From: a virus
Reading direction: 5' to 3' (one strand)
Length of the DNA stretch: 40,558 nt
IMG/VR virus record: IMGVR_UViG_3300025009_000227
Location: 1 to 40,558 of that record
Part shown: positions 8,832 through 17,754 of the stretch, piece after piece
How the letters are laid out: the number at the start of each line of letters is the position of its first letter
Numbering within the stretch: the first letter of the stretch is position 1
Notes under the pieces: model-generated
Database searches by the model: none
Seen by the model: the letters and a program-made list of their open reading frames with translations, nothing else
What the model was told of the DNA's origin: nothing
Translations under genes and position numbers: made by a program

Positions 8832-9152
8832 CTACCCAATAACTCCATCCACAACAATACTAAATTTATCAGTATAAAACACATCTCCATCAATAAATGT
8901 TAATTTAATCTGTGCATTATAAATATATTCTCTAGGAAAATCACCACTTTCAACTATATATTTAACCTTACCACTTGTCTTAGGTTCTAAAATATCACAT
9001 TCTTTTATATATGTAACTTTATATCCTCTATATATTAATTCTGCTTTTAATACATTTGTTAAATTCATTATACTTATTTCTATTTTACCATTTATTGTTT
9101 TCTTTTCTTTAACAATAAATATTAATTCTTCTCCAACATCACCTGTTTTCAT
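8832..9152 (-). CDS. Putative tail/baseplate immunoglobulin-like protein
   Basis: This gene encodes 106 residues starting MKTGDVGEELIFIVKEKK. It has alternating beta strands, a central GKVKYIVESGDFP segment and an end with DKFSIVVDGVIG. The pattern (N-terminal G-DVG..L.F..K, a middle GKV.Y....GD, a C-terminal strand) resembles the Ig-like N-terminal domain of BppU-type baseplate or upper-fibre proteins of Firmicute siphophages. It is the last gene of the tail-fibre block and follows the 14-residue-repeat protein by four bases. Its role is probably structural, in host recognition or as a fibre adaptor. No enzyme motif is present. Confidence 0.5.
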   Translation of the reverse strand: MKTGDVGEELIFIVKEKKTINGKIEISIMNLTNVLKAELIYRGYKVTYIKECDILEPKTSGKVKYIVESGDFPREYIYNAQIKLTFIDGDVFYTDKFSIVVDGVIG

Positions 9153-9156
9153 TTGC

Positions 9157-10344
9157 CTATATTATCACCTCAAATTCCTTATAACTCTCAATTGATACTT
9201 CAATTTCTTTAAGTAATTCAATATAAACTATAAATTCTAATTGTTTGACAGATATATCATCAGAAGAAATAATAATCCTCTTTAAATCTTCTAATACACT
9301 AATATATAATTGTATATTCCTTCTTAAATCACTACTAATACTAACTGACCTATTAACATGTCTCAACACATCAGCAAATATAATTTTACTATTTAATATA
9401 CTTCTAATTGTATCTATTGATAAAATATCATTAACAATTAATTTCCTATTCAAATCACCATTAAATTGTACATTATTTAACAATATTCTTAATAAATCTA
9501 CATTAACAATAGTTATATTTTGATTAGTTAATATTCTTAACAAATCTGCATTTACATTATCACTAACTAATATATTTCTTAATACATCACTATTTAAAGA
9601 TATATTATTCAATACATTCCTATTTGTATCATTATTAACTATATTACTATTCAATAATATCCTAAATAAATCACTATTAATCATATTAGTATTAATTATT
9701 AATCTTTTACTATCACTATTAATAATATCATCAATAATTAATTTTCTAAGTAAATCAACATTTACAATAGTAATATCTGTTGAAGTAATAACTCTTAAAG
9801 TATCAATCAATACATTTACATTGTTATTAATATTTCTTGATAAATCACTATTAACATTTTCTGTTATATGTATAATTCTCAATAAATCATTATTAATAGA
9901 AGTAGTATTGATTATATTCCTTGATGTATCTGTATTTAATATGTCACTATTTAATAATACCCTTAAACTATCATTGTTAATATTAACACTATTTTCTATA
10001 TGTCTAATTGAATCACTATTTACTAATTCATCATTAAATACAATACGCAAAATATCATTATCAATAGAAACACTATTATTAATAACTCTAATATTATCAC
10101 TATTTAAAGATATATTATTTACAATATTTCTCAAAGTATCAATATTTGTAGATATTGTATTATATAATATCCTGATATTGTCAGTGTTAATTGTATCAAT
10201 TATATTTACATATCTCATAGTGTCATTATTAATTATATTAGATAATACTAATTGACGATTTGTATCTACTGATATATTTACATTAAATGTAATTTCTAAT
10301 GTTCTATTAAATGGTTGTCTATTAAATTTACTTCTATTAAACAT
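9157..10344 (-). CDS. Repeat-built putative tail fibre protein (24 x 14 residues)
   Basis: This gene encodes 395 residues. The N-terminus MFNRSKFNRQPFNR carries three FNR motifs, a cap seen in small tail-associated proteins of clostridial phages. From residue 27 to about 366 the chain consists of 24 consecutive units, each opening D-x-x-R. Twenty-two are 14 residues; units 12 and 18 have 16, with an ITIVNV ending. The loose consensus is D-x-L-R-x-I-x-N-x-x-x-x-N-S. The C-terminus (LEFIVYIELLKEIEVSIESY) departs from the repeat. No catalytic residues are evident. Such regularity suggests an elongated fibre or solenoid. It lies between the SGNH fibre gene and the Ig-like gene. The start is supported by ATG only; the G-rich ribosome-binding site is far away. 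Confidence 0.6.
   Translation of the reverse strand: MFNRSKFNRQPFNRTLEITFNVNISVDTNRQLVLSNIINNDTMRYVNIIDTINTDNIRILYNTISTNIDTLRNIVNNISLNSDNIRVINNSVSIDNDILRIVFNDELVNSDSIRHIENSVNINNDSLRVLLNSDILNTDTSRNIINTTSINNDLLRIIHITENVNSDLSRNINNNVNVLIDTLRVITSTDITIVNVDLLRKLIIDDIINSDSKRLIINTNMINSDLFRILLNSNIVNNDTNRNVLNNISLNSDVLRNILVSDNVNADLLRILTNQNITIVNVDLLRILLNNVQFNGDLNRKLIVNDILSIDTIRSILNSKIIFADVLRHVNRSVSISSDLRRNIQLYISVLEDLKRIIISSDDISVKQLEFIVYIELLKEIEVSIESYKEFEVII
9247..10266 (-). repeat. Array of 24 degenerate 42-bp coding repeats
   Basis: These bases encode the D-x-x-R units, with a 42-base period broken by two 48-base units. The DNA copies have diverged while the Asp and Arg codons stay fixed, so selection acts on the protein. 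Plus-strand frames here are shadows of the repeat. Confidence 0.8.
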
Positions 10345-10374
10345 TTGTTAAATTAATCCACTCCCTTCAAGGAG

Positions 10375-12534
10375 TTATAAAATTTTATCTAATACTATAG
10401 ATGCAATATCTCTATGTCCATACACATTAGGATGAACACTATCATAATAATATCCTAATGATGTTGCGATAGCAGAACTACCATATAAACTATAAATATC
10501 TAAATATGAACAACTTTTTGCAGTTGCTACTTCTTGACAAGCTGTTACATATTCACTTTGTAAATATGTTCCTGATTGAGTTGATATACCTATAGTGGTT
10601 ATTAATACATCACCTATTGTTAATGCTTTATCAACTAATGTTTCAAGATTTGTTTTATATGTTGCTGGATCTATATTTTGAGAATAGTCATTTGCAATTA
10701 AACTAATAATAGTAAGAGTTGGTGGTAAAATATTAAATACAGCAACATCAGCTAGCCCACTTCCAACATAATTACCTATTATTGCAGCAACTTTACCCAT
10801 CATATTAACTCTTATGCCTTTATTCCCTTTTATTGGGTATGCACCAATAAGTCTTACTTTATGTGCTGTATTAGAATCTGTATTTTTAATAACTACTGTA
10901 TGATCCCCATCAGATAGTCCATCTATTGCAAATTCAGCACAGCCCACAGTTGTTGCATTGTATGAATTGAAATCTACAGGAGTTCCATCATCTACAGTGG
11001 CACTAAATGTAGAACCAGCCGCACCAGTTACAGCAAGTATTCTTAATCCTGTACCATTAAATGAAAAAGTTGTAGTATCATTTTGTGTAAAGGTATATTT
11101 ATGAGTTTTTGCGATTCCAAGATTAAGAGTGTCAGTAGTCCAATCTCCAGAAAATGACCATGCTGGATATAAGGAATCTAATTGATAAACTGGTGAAATT
11201 CCTATTCCAACATCACCATATCTATTTTTTAATACATTTCTTATTATACCGACAAAACTATTGGATATAATTGTACTTAAAGAATTTCCAGCAACTTTTC
11301 CTTCTGTAATAGAATCCCCTATAAAATTCAGATTGTATATTGCTTCTTCTCCTGCTAATAATCTTGCTAATGCAAATCTCCATTTTCGCAAAGTAGTATC
11401 AGTATTTATATTTTTTGAAAAATAAACATCTCTCTGTAATTCTGTTAGATCATTTATTTTAGATGTTAAAACAGAATAATCTTGATTTAAATTTAATTCT
11501 TCATTATAACTTCTTGGCATAAATAATAAATCTACATCTCCTGCACATACTTGTACTTGAGATATATCAATATAGCCTGCACCTACAAAATCTTCTGAAG
11601 TTATTGAATTACATCTTGTTTGTATTGATGAACCCCATTGATACATAAAACCTAGAATTAAATTATCATCATTGTTTGTCCCAAAAGATTTTCCACTTAA
11701 AGTATTTGTTGTAAATGTAAATGTATATTTAGTCAAAGTAGATGTCAAAGTAAAATTAGTTCCATTTATTGTTTCAATTGCTGATGGACTACCTAAAGTA
11801 CCATATACTTGTTGTAAATATATACCTATTCTTTTACCTGCAATATTTGATTTTGCCCAAAAAGATACTGTTACCTTTTTATTTAATCCACATAAACATC
11901 TAACACCATTAATTATTCTTTGACGAATATAATAATAAGAATTAGACCCAAAAGAAGTTCCAGATCCATCAACATCTACTCTATAACTATAAAGAGATCC
12001 TGGTAAACTACCTGAAGTTAAAATAGATTTACTATGTATTATTGTAGGTAAAGTACCACCATTTGTACTAATAGATAATTCCCATTTTTCTGCCAATATA
12101 GAATTTGATAAAGGATTAATAAAAACAATTCCATTTAACCATAATTCAAAATTACCATTAATTACTGCTTGACGAGACATTGAAATGCTATGATATTCTG
12201 AATTTAAATGATTTGTATAATTATCATTATTCTCATCTATATTGCTAACTAAACTACTATAATCATAATTAGTAAAATTTCTACCAATACTAATACCACT
12301 ACTCCATCCTTTTGCAATACCTTCAAATCCTCTTACACAACCTGTTAAATCATTACCAGAAATATCTGTATATGTAATTGTTTCTGCATCTTCACCTGTA
12401 CCAATAGTTGCTTCATTAGGTGCAGATGGTAATTTAGAGGGATCTGTTACAGTTATTGTTGTTTGTGTTGAATCAATATCTCCATTTAAGAAAGTTATAG
12501 GAGAGTTAACTATGCCTGGGAACATGGTTTGCAT
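10375..12534 (-). CDS. Tail fibre with C-terminal SGNH (GDSL-type) hydrolase
   Basis: This gene encodes 719 residues. The N-terminal ~90 residues (FLNGDIDSTQTTITVTDPSK and a GCVRGFEGIAKGW segment) look like a virion-attachment module found in phage fibres. The middle (NGNFELWLNGI, AEKWEL) resembles a carbohydrate-binding jelly roll. The C-terminal part has the SGNH hydrolase signatures: block I NFIGDSITEG with Ser408, and block V D698-S-V-H701-P-N, giving the Ser/Asp/His triad. SGNH domains on fibres deacetylate or de-esterify host surface polysaccharide, which suits receptor binding. A beta-sandwich insert lies between blocks I and V. AAGGAG is about 12 bases before the ATG. The enzyme class is confident; the substrate is inferred. 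Confidence 0.82.
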   Translation of the reverse strand: MQTMFPGIVNSPITFLNGDIDSTQTTITVTDPSKLPSAPNEATIGTGEDAETITYTDISGNDLTGCVRGFEGIAKGWSSGISIGRNFTNYDYSSLVSNIDENNDNYTNHLNSEYHSISMSRQAVINGNFELWLNGIVFINPLSNSILAEKWELSISTNGGTLPTIIHSKSILTSGSLPGSLYSYRVDVDGSGTSFGSNSYYYIRQRIINGVRCLCGLNKKVTVSFWAKSNIAGKRIGIYLQQVYGTLGSPSAIETINGTNFTLTSTLTKYTFTFTTNTLSGKSFGTNNDDNLILGFMYQWGSSIQTRCNSITSEDFVGAGYIDISQVQVCAGDVDLLFMPRSYNEELNLNQDYSVLTSKINDLTELQRDVYFSKNINTDTTLRKWRFALARLLAGEEAIYNLNFIGDSITEGKVAGNSLSTIISNSFVGIIRNVLKNRYGDVGIGISPVYQLDSLYPAWSFSGDWTTDTLNLGIAKTHKYTFTQNDTTTFSFNGTGLRILAVTGAAGSTFSATVDDGTPVDFNSYNATTVGCAEFAIDGLSDGDHTVVIKNTDSNTAHKVRLIGAYPIKGNKGIRVNMMGKVAAIIGNYVGSGLADVAVFNILPPTLTIISLIANDYSQNIDPATYKTNLETLVDKALTIGDVLITTIGISTQSGTYLQSEYVTACQEVATAKSCSYLDIYSLYGSSAIATSLGYYYDSVHPNVYGHRDIASIVLDKIL

Positions 12535-12551
12535 ATTATGTTATCAACTCC

Positions 12552-12947
12552 TTACACAGCACCGATTATACAACTAACTATTAAATCCGTACTCACATCG
12601 TTAACCGGAGTTTCATCACTAGTTGCTCTTGCTTTAACGTAGAATATAGTATTTGTTGCATCAATAACACTAGTAATAGTTAATGGATCACCATATGCTC
12701 CAAATGTTACTCCATCTAAACTTAATGTCCATTTTGATGCAGAATCACCTGTTGGTGTAATTATTAAATCTCCTACAGTCAAATATCCAGTTTCACAACG
12801 TAATGCTAATTTTATATTGCTTGAAATCTCATTATTACTTGCATTTAAAGTTACAGAAATTGGATTTAATTCAGTATTTTCCGAGATTAAAGTACCGTCA
12901 GTTAAAGCGACTGTTGGGTTTCCTTGATACATATGTATATATGCCAT
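12552..12947 (-). CDS. Putative tail-associated beta-sandwich protein
   Basis: This gene encodes 131 residues starting MAYIHMYQGNPTVALTDGTL. It is rich in Thr, Ser and Asn with alternating strands (WTLSLDGVTFGAYGDPLTI), consistent with an Ig-like or fibre-shaft domain. There is no signal peptide, membrane segment or catalytic motif. It opens the tail-fibre operon: GGAGG lies eight bases before the ATG, a terminator lies just upstream, and the SGNH fibre gene follows after 17 bases. Its role may be an adaptor or fibre accessory. I do not recognise a named family. Confidence 0.5.
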   Translation of the reverse strand: MAYIHMYQGNPTVALTDGTLISENTELNPISVTLNASNNEISSNIKLALRCETGYLTVGDLIITPTGDSASKWTLSLDGVTFGAYGDPLTITSVIDATNTIFYVKARATSDETPVNDVSTDLIVSCIIGAV

Positions 12948-12986
12948 TTATTTAACCTCCCTAATTATTATATTTAATCTTTTAAT

Positions 12987-13046
12987 AATTTTGTAAATAT
13001 AAAAAGACACTAATTTTTAGTTAATGTCCTTATAACTTACAAAATT
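12987..13046 (-). terminator. Nested stem-loop terminator after the Cys-rich gene
   Basis: Inner stem: GACATTAA (13028-13021) pairs with TTAGTGTC (13013-13006), including one G-T pair, followed by TTTTT (13005-13001) on the minus strand. An outer 10-base perfect repeat, AATTTTGTAA (12987-12996) with TTACAAAATT (13037-13046), encloses it. It ends the 17678-13090 unit just before the tail operon. Confidence 0.65.
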
Positions 13047-13089
13047 ATATTATTATTTTAATATTAAATATACATTAAAATTTATTATA

Positions 13090-13833
13090 TTATTCTTCTA
13101 ATGCTTCACCCATTAACTTTTGTATAAAACAGCTATGGTCATTCCATCCAATACTTTTCCCAGTAGAATATAACCAAAAAAGTGTATCTCTTAATTCATA
13201 ACCACAAGTACATTGAATATTTTCAATTTTGTTCGCTATCATTTCTATAAGTTTTATTTCCTCAATTTTCTCGTCTGTTAATTCTCCATTTTCACAATTG
13301 CAACAATCGCAATTTTCACAAATCACATCATCGTTTTCAGTTATTTCAAATTCATCTTCCTCATAATCTGGAATAAAAATATCAGCAAACTCGTCTAAGA
13401 TTTCCCTGATGCATTCAGGGCATCCTTCAGTATCTTGAATTCTTTTTGTAAAAATTTCTAACAACTCACCGTGATCAAATTCTTCTACTTTACAACCTTC
13501 ACATTCTTCACAAAAATCATTACAACATTCATCACAATTCATATATTTACAATCATTATCACAACTTTCATATTTCTTTTTATCTTTATATTTACATTTA
13601 TTACATTCACAAACTTCATTGTCATCATCATTGTATTGATAAGGATTATCTTTTGCTGTTTCTTTTTCTTCTAATTTATCCTTATATTTTAATTTCTTAT
13701 CCTCAATATCCTTTTCTCTTTCTAAATAAAAATAATATTCATCACAATCTACTGAATTTCCATTGATATAGAATTCTTCTAAAAATTTACCAGACTTAGA
13801 ATCATAGATTGCTTTTGCTTCAAATAAATTCAT
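13090..13833 (-). CDS. Unknown acidic Cys-rich protein
   Basis: This gene encodes 247 residues, of which 22 are Cys. Eleven of these lie in one stretch of about 50 residues (CECNKCKYK, DECCNDFCEECEGC) and five more in CENCDCCNC. The protein is very acidic. The Cys spacing suggests several metal clusters or zinc ribbons, but I cannot match a family. The C-terminal third (LIEMIANKIENIQCTCGYEL, then GKSIGWNDHSC) is helical. AAGGAG lies about 11 bases before the ATG, and the gene is followed by a terminator. A metal-dependent nucleic-acid-binding protein is possible. A plus-strand frame at 13471-13674 is only its hydrophobic shadow. Confidence 0.6.
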   Translation of the reverse strand: MNLFEAKAIYDSKSGKFLEEFYINGNSVDCDEYYFYLEREKDIEDKKLKYKDKLEEKETAKDNPYQYNDDDNEVCECNKCKYKDKKKYESCDNDCKYMNCDECCNDFCEECEGCKVEEFDHGELLEIFTKRIQDTEGCPECIREILDEFADIFIPDYEEDEFEITENDDVICENCDCCNCENGELTDEKIEEIKLIEMIANKIENIQCTCGYELRDTLFWLYSTGKSIGWNDHSCFIQKLMGEALEE

Positions 13834-13892
13834 GGTTAAATTTCTCCTTTAAATTTATATTATTTATATTATATTAATAAATTACTTTCAAT

Positions 13893-14498
13893 TTAAATAA
13901 TCTCATCTAAATCAACATCTTCACCAATAATAAAATCTACAAATCCTTTATCTTTGGCCTCGGAAGAATACATATACCATTCCACACGATACTTTTTATC
14001 ATATTCCTGTGACGTTAACTTACTTCTTGATAATATATATTCTTTTATTTTCTTTTCTTGCTGTTCTTGGAATTTTGCAGCATCTCTAATCTTTGCCATT
14101 GAATTGTACATAAAATTAGAACCATCATGCATTAAATATGTAGAATGTTTTAAAGCATATCTTTTACATCCAGCAAGACCAATCAAAAATCCCATCGAAT
14201 ATTCGTAAGCAAGGTTAATTGTATAAACAGGAGTTTTACTATTCAATATTACATCAATTAATCCAAAACCATCTACTAAACTACCACCATTACTTACACA
14301 ATAAAGAAGTATAGGTTTACGCTCTGATATTTCTTTTCCTTTATCTTCTGTATTAAACCTAAGTATGTGATAAGTAATCTCAGTTAATATTGTTTCATCA
14401 ATATCAAAATCAATATATAGTTTTCTCTGTTTTAAATCTTCAATTTGAAATTTATCACCTAAATCATAATTTATAACTTGTTTAATTTGTTCAGTCAT
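13893..14498 (-). CDS. ClpP-family serine protease
   Basis: This gene encodes 201 residues from the ATG at 14498. An upstream GTG (14507) falls inside the GGTGTGAT ribosome-binding site, so I prefer the ATG. The ClpP/crotonase fold is plain: PILLYCVSNGGSLVDGFGLID resembles the ClpP oxyanion strand. The catalytic Ser lies in YEYSMG (Ser104 counted from the GTG) and the catalytic His in LMHDGS (His127). The C-terminal part is charged and helical. The family degrades proteins in the cytoplasm, often with a Clp ATPase; phage members may instead process virion proteins. Here a separate protease-scaffold gene exists, so a role in processing a middle/late protein or a host target is my inference. 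Confidence 0.82.
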   Translation of the reverse strand: MTEQIKQVINYDLGDKFQIEDLKQRKLYIDFDIDETILTEITYHILRFNTEDKGKEISERKPILLYCVSNGGSLVDGFGLIDVILNSKTPVYTINLAYEYSMGFLIGLAGCKRYALKHSTYLMHDGSNFMYNSMAKIRDAAKFQEQQEKKIKEYILSRSKLTSQEYDKKYRVEWYMYSSEAKDKGFVDFIIGEDVDLDEII

Positions 14499-14549
14499 GG
14501 TAATCACACCATTTTAACCTTTCAATTAAAAATTTTATTTTTTATTAAT

Positions 14550-15905
14550 TTAAACATAACTATTAATTATACATTCTAACCCTTTCTCATCATCCCAAAT
14601 AAATGCTTGTGCTTTTTTCTGACTTCCAACATATCCATTATTATAAGTCCAAGCATCATTGCCACAAATTGCACTTATCCATCTAAATATAATACCATTT
14701 TGTTCATCTATCATTTTTTCTTTATGAAAATGAGATAAATGAAATTCCCTATATTTAGATTTTCCCCATAATTCAGGAACGTCATTTTGCATACAATAAA
14801 TTATATTTCGTTTTTCATCTGCCCCATGAGCAAAACCTAGCAAGTTGCCACCTATAAGTCTATACTTTCTATTATTGAAAATAGAATCTACTTCAACATT
14901 ATCATTATTTAAAAAATGCCAATACATTGCTTCTGTCATAGTAAATGAAGTTAATTTGTCGTGATTTCCACCAACATATATGATATCAACAGGAGCAATT
15001 TCTGAAAGTTTATGTATAATTTGAATAATATTTTTTAATAAAATTTTATATAATACATCATATTTTACATCTGTATCTTGAGATGTACCTTTCGTAGTAG
15101 TATTGAACATATTGTCAATATTGCTTATGTCTTGACCAAAAGGTATAAGTATTTTCTTGATATTGTAATATTTAACTTTTTCAATAATATCATTTATCAC
15201 TTGCCATAATCTTTGTATACCAATTTCTGTTGAATATTCATTTCTTGTTTCATCAATATTGCAAAGTTTATCTATATGCACATCAGCAAGATTTATTTCT
15301 AATGTTTTTCCTGTAATATTATAAGGTTTAGTATCTATTACTGGACTATCTAAATCTAAATTTTCTAACACTTCTTTAACCCATTTTGGATTAAACTTTG
15401 TTATTCTAGGTTTAACCACAATCTTACTAGAATAAAGTGTTAATATTCCATCTTGTTTATTTGCAACATTCCATATATTATTTCTACAAGATACTAACTC
15501 CCATACTAAATTAGAAAACCCATGTTTTTCAAGAAGAAAATTAACATCTTTTGCTTCTTCTTGATTCATTATAATAAGTTTATCACTACTTTGAGTGCCA
15601 TCCTTATTTATTTCTACAGTTTCCTTATAATTTTTAGTTAATTCTTTTTCTAAATTAGTAGATGGAATAAAAGTAATATTGATAATATTACTATCACATA
15701 TTTGCTTATCTATATTACTTTTATTATATTCATCAATAGTCATTTGCAGATTAGTCAAGCACTTCCTGGCATGATCTGACGATACCTGAGTACCATATAA
15801 TAATTCATACACTTCAATTTTATCCAAATCATAGTCTTTTCTATTTGTTAATAATCTTTCAGCATATTCCATAAAACCTTCTGTTAATTTTCTTAAATGT
15901 TCCAT
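14550..15905 (-). CDS. Calcineurin-like metallophosphoesterase
   Basis: This gene encodes 451 residues. The metal-binding motifs of the family appear in order in the C-terminal half: LADVHIDKL (D-x-H), GQDISNIDN in place of the usual GD, GGNHDKL (GNHD), FAHGADE and HLSHFHKEK (H-x-H). The N-terminal ~190 residues are helical and not typical of the enzyme; they may bind DNA or a partner. Phage relatives are usually annotated as DNA-repair-type nucleases or phosphatases of unknown substrate. CGGAGG lies just before the ATG. It lies between the beta-CASP nuclease and ClpP-like genes, apparently in one transcription unit. Confidence 0.82.
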   Translation of the reverse strand: MEHLRKLTEGFMEYAERLLTNRKDYDLDKIEVYELLYGTQVSSDHARKCLTNLQMTIDEYNKSNIDKQICDSNIINITFIPSTNLEKELTKNYKETVEINKDGTQSSDKLIIMNQEEAKDVNFLLEKHGFSNLVWELVSCRNNIWNVANKQDGILTLYSSKIVVKPRITKFNPKWVKEVLENLDLDSPVIDTKPYNITGKTLEINLADVHIDKLCNIDETRNEYSTEIGIQRLWQVINDIIEKVKYYNIKKILIPFGQDISNIDNMFNTTTKGTSQDTDVKYDVLYKILLKNIIQIIHKLSEIAPVDIIYVGGNHDKLTSFTMTEAMYWHFLNNDNVEVDSIFNNRKYRLIGGNLLGFAHGADEKRNIIYCMQNDVPELWGKSKYREFHLSHFHKEKMIDEQNGIIFRWISAICGNDAWTYNNGYVGSQKKAQAFIWDDEKGLECIINSYV

Positions 15906-15929
15906 TTATTCCTCCGAAGAATAAATTTA

Positions 15930-15994
15930 ATAAATAGGGTAGAGGGTGTTGAAATAATATTAATCTAATATCTACCCATAATCGACCTATTTAT
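15930..15994 (-). other. Leader stem-loop ahead of the metallophosphoesterase gene
   Basis: GGGTAGA (15937-15943 on the plus strand) pairs with TCTACCC (15971-15977). An outer ATAAATA (15930-15936) pairs with TATTTAT (15988-15994). The second arm touches the stop of the beta-CASP gene. There is no U-tract, so an RNA-processing or translational element is more likely than a terminator. Confidence 0.35.
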
Positions 15995-17424
15995 AAATTG
16001 CATACAGTACCTTTTGTAGTACAAATAATTCTCGTAGTTTTACTCATCTTGCTTATTTCTTCTTCTAATAATTCTTTCATCCTCAATTTACTTTTCTCTT
16101 CAGCATGGACTAAATAAACTTTATCAGCACTAATTCCCTTTAAATAATTTAATAATTCAATCTGTCCAATATGAGAAGAAAAACTATTCAACACAGTTAT
16201 ACTGCATTTATTCTTATAACTTTTACCTTCAATATTTATAAATTTTTGTCCATTTTTAATTTTAGAAGCAATACTACCTTCAGGCGAAAAACCTACTGTT
16301 ATAATATGAGATTTAATGTCAGATATTAATTCTTTTAAATAATTCACCGATCTTCCTTTTAATAAAAATCCGCTACTACTCAATACGATCTTAGGAATTT
16401 TATCACTAACAGAAACTTTACTCTCATTATAATCCTTAATAAATCTAACATTATCCCAATCACAAACTTTATCAAATAATTCTTTATGTTCGCCTTGTAG
16501 TGCATCTTTATATACTTTTGTAATTTCCCATATTAAAGGTGAATCAACAATTATAGGAATTTTAAAATCTTTATTTTCTCCATATAACATATACAAATCA
16601 GTTAATATTTGTTGTGCTCTTGATAAAGAAAATACAGGAATTAAAATTCTTCCTTTATCCATTAAGCATACTTGATTAACAACTGTTTTAATTTTTTCTA
16701 AATCTTTATTCCTACTAACATTAACATTCTTTTCATCTGCACCATAAGTACATTCACTAATTACTATATTTGCCTTACTACAATATTCTGTATCTTCAAC
16801 ATAGTAATTTTTGTTTTGTGAACCTTTTAAATCAGAAGTATAAAGTATTTTCTCAATATGTCCTGTGCTTGTTTTTAAAAATAATTCAAGTTGACAAGCA
16901 CCTATTATATGAGAATTATGTAAAAATCTAAAACTTGTATTATCATCTAATTGATGTATAATTCCATAATCATAAGTATGTGTTAAATTCAATGTGTTAT
17001 AAACATCATCTTCATTGTAAAATGGTTCAAATTTAACCCCACGTTTTTTTGATATGTATTCTGCATCTTTCCTAATTATATTTGCTGAATCTTTTAACAT
17101 TGGTTTCATCAATTTAGATGTTATATCTGTAGTTATTATTTTACCATTAAAACCATACTTTATTAATTTAGGCAAAAGACCCATATGATCTATATGAGAA
17201 TGGTTAATGAATACATAATCTAAATTCTTAGTTTTAAAAGGGAAGTGTTTAGCATTATCTTTATAATCTTTTATAGAGTTTGAACTTTGTATCATTCCAC
17301 ATTCTAAGAGTATGTTTTTATATTCTGTTTCTATTAAAATCATAGAACCTGTTACATTTACACTGTTGTTACCTATAAATGAAATTTTAACTTTTGTTTT
17401 TTTCTTTTTACCCATATGATTCAC
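15991..17424 (-). CDS. Beta-CASP metallo-beta-lactamase ribonuclease
   Basis: This gene encodes up to 477 residues; GTG at 17424 or ATG at 17415 may start it. It contains the full set of MBL motifs: HSHIDH (75-80), His172 in NSHIIGACQ, and Asp198 in TSDLKG. The beta-CASP motifs are also present: acidic A motif ISECTYG (Glu224), B motif FSSHIGQIEL (His418) and C motif VHAEE (His440). This arrangement is that of RNase J/CPSF-73-type enzymes that cut or trim RNA, and of related DNA enzymes. All metal ligands are present, so it should be active. The family is common in cells but unusual in a phage. It lies in a unit with a metallophosphoesterase and a ClpP-like protease. Confidence 0.88.
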   Translation of the reverse strand: MNHMGKKKKTKVKISFIGNNSVNVTGSMILIETEYKNILLECGMIQSSNSIKDYKDNAKHFPFKTKNLDYVFINHSHIDHMGLLPKLIKYGFNGKIITTDITSKLMKPMLKDSANIIRKDAEYISKKRGVKFEPFYNEDDVYNTLNLTHTYDYGIIHQLDDNTSFRFLHNSHIIGACQLELFLKTSTGHIEKILYTSDLKGSQNKNYYVEDTEYCSKANIVISECTYGADEKNVNVSRNKDLEKIKTVVNQVCLMDKGRILIPVFSLSRAQQILTDLYMLYGENKDFKIPIIVDSPLIWEITKVYKDALQGEHKELFDKVCDWDNVRFIKDYNESKVSVSDKIPKIVLSSSGFLLKGRSVNYLKELISDIKSHIITVGFSPEGSIASKIKNGQKFINIEGKSYKNKCSITVLNSFSSHIGQIELLNYLKGISADKVYLVHAEEKSKLRMKELLEEEISKMSKTTRIICTTKGTVCNL

Positions 17425-17468
17425 TAATCATAAGATATCAATTCCTCTCGGAAAATTTTTGTTGCTCA

Positions 17469-17678
17469 CTAATTTTGTTCTTCAATATTTAATTCATTTT
17501 CATCATCTGATTTTTTACCATATAATCTGTAAATGTATTTCTCAGGAACAAAATATTTACGTCTTCTAGATTTTTTTTGTCTACCAACTATACATAAATC
17601 TGGATATTTCCCACCTTCCATTTTTAAAATATTTTTTGAAATTAATAAGTTTAATTCTTGGTTTGTAATTTGTTGCAA
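17469..17678 (-). CDS. Small basic protein, unknown
   Basis: This gene encodes 69 residues, with a basic patch (RQKKSRRRKYFVPEKYIYRL) and an acidic tail (DDENELNIEEQN). The TTG at 17678 is 13 bases from GGAG, while an in-frame ATA at 17684 is seven bases away, so the start is uncertain. It is the first gene after the terminator at 17755-17790 and therefore opens the next unit. Possibly a small nucleic-acid-binding protein; no family recognised. Confidence 0.45.
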   Translation of the reverse strand: MQQITNQELNLLISKNILKMEGGKYPDLCIVGRQKKSRRRKYFVPEKYIYRLYGKKSDDENELNIEEQN

Positions 17679-17754
17679 TGTTATTCAGATTCTCCTTTTG
17701 TATTTTAGTTTATTTAGTTTTTTGTTTATATATTCATTTTTAAATTTAGGAATA

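Noticed and set aside
9245-10255. Plus-strand open frames opposite the repeat protein
   Set aside because: They are hydrophobic shadows of the repetitive minus-strand gene, with no ribosome-binding sites.
9247-10266. CRISPR array, suggested by the 42-base periodicity
   Set aside because: The units are degenerate and in frame, with no fixed repeat/variable spacer structure, and no cas genes are present.
13471-13674. Plus-strand hydrophobic 67-residue frame
   Set aside because: It is the complement of the acidic, Lys/Glu-rich Cys-rich gene and has no start signals.
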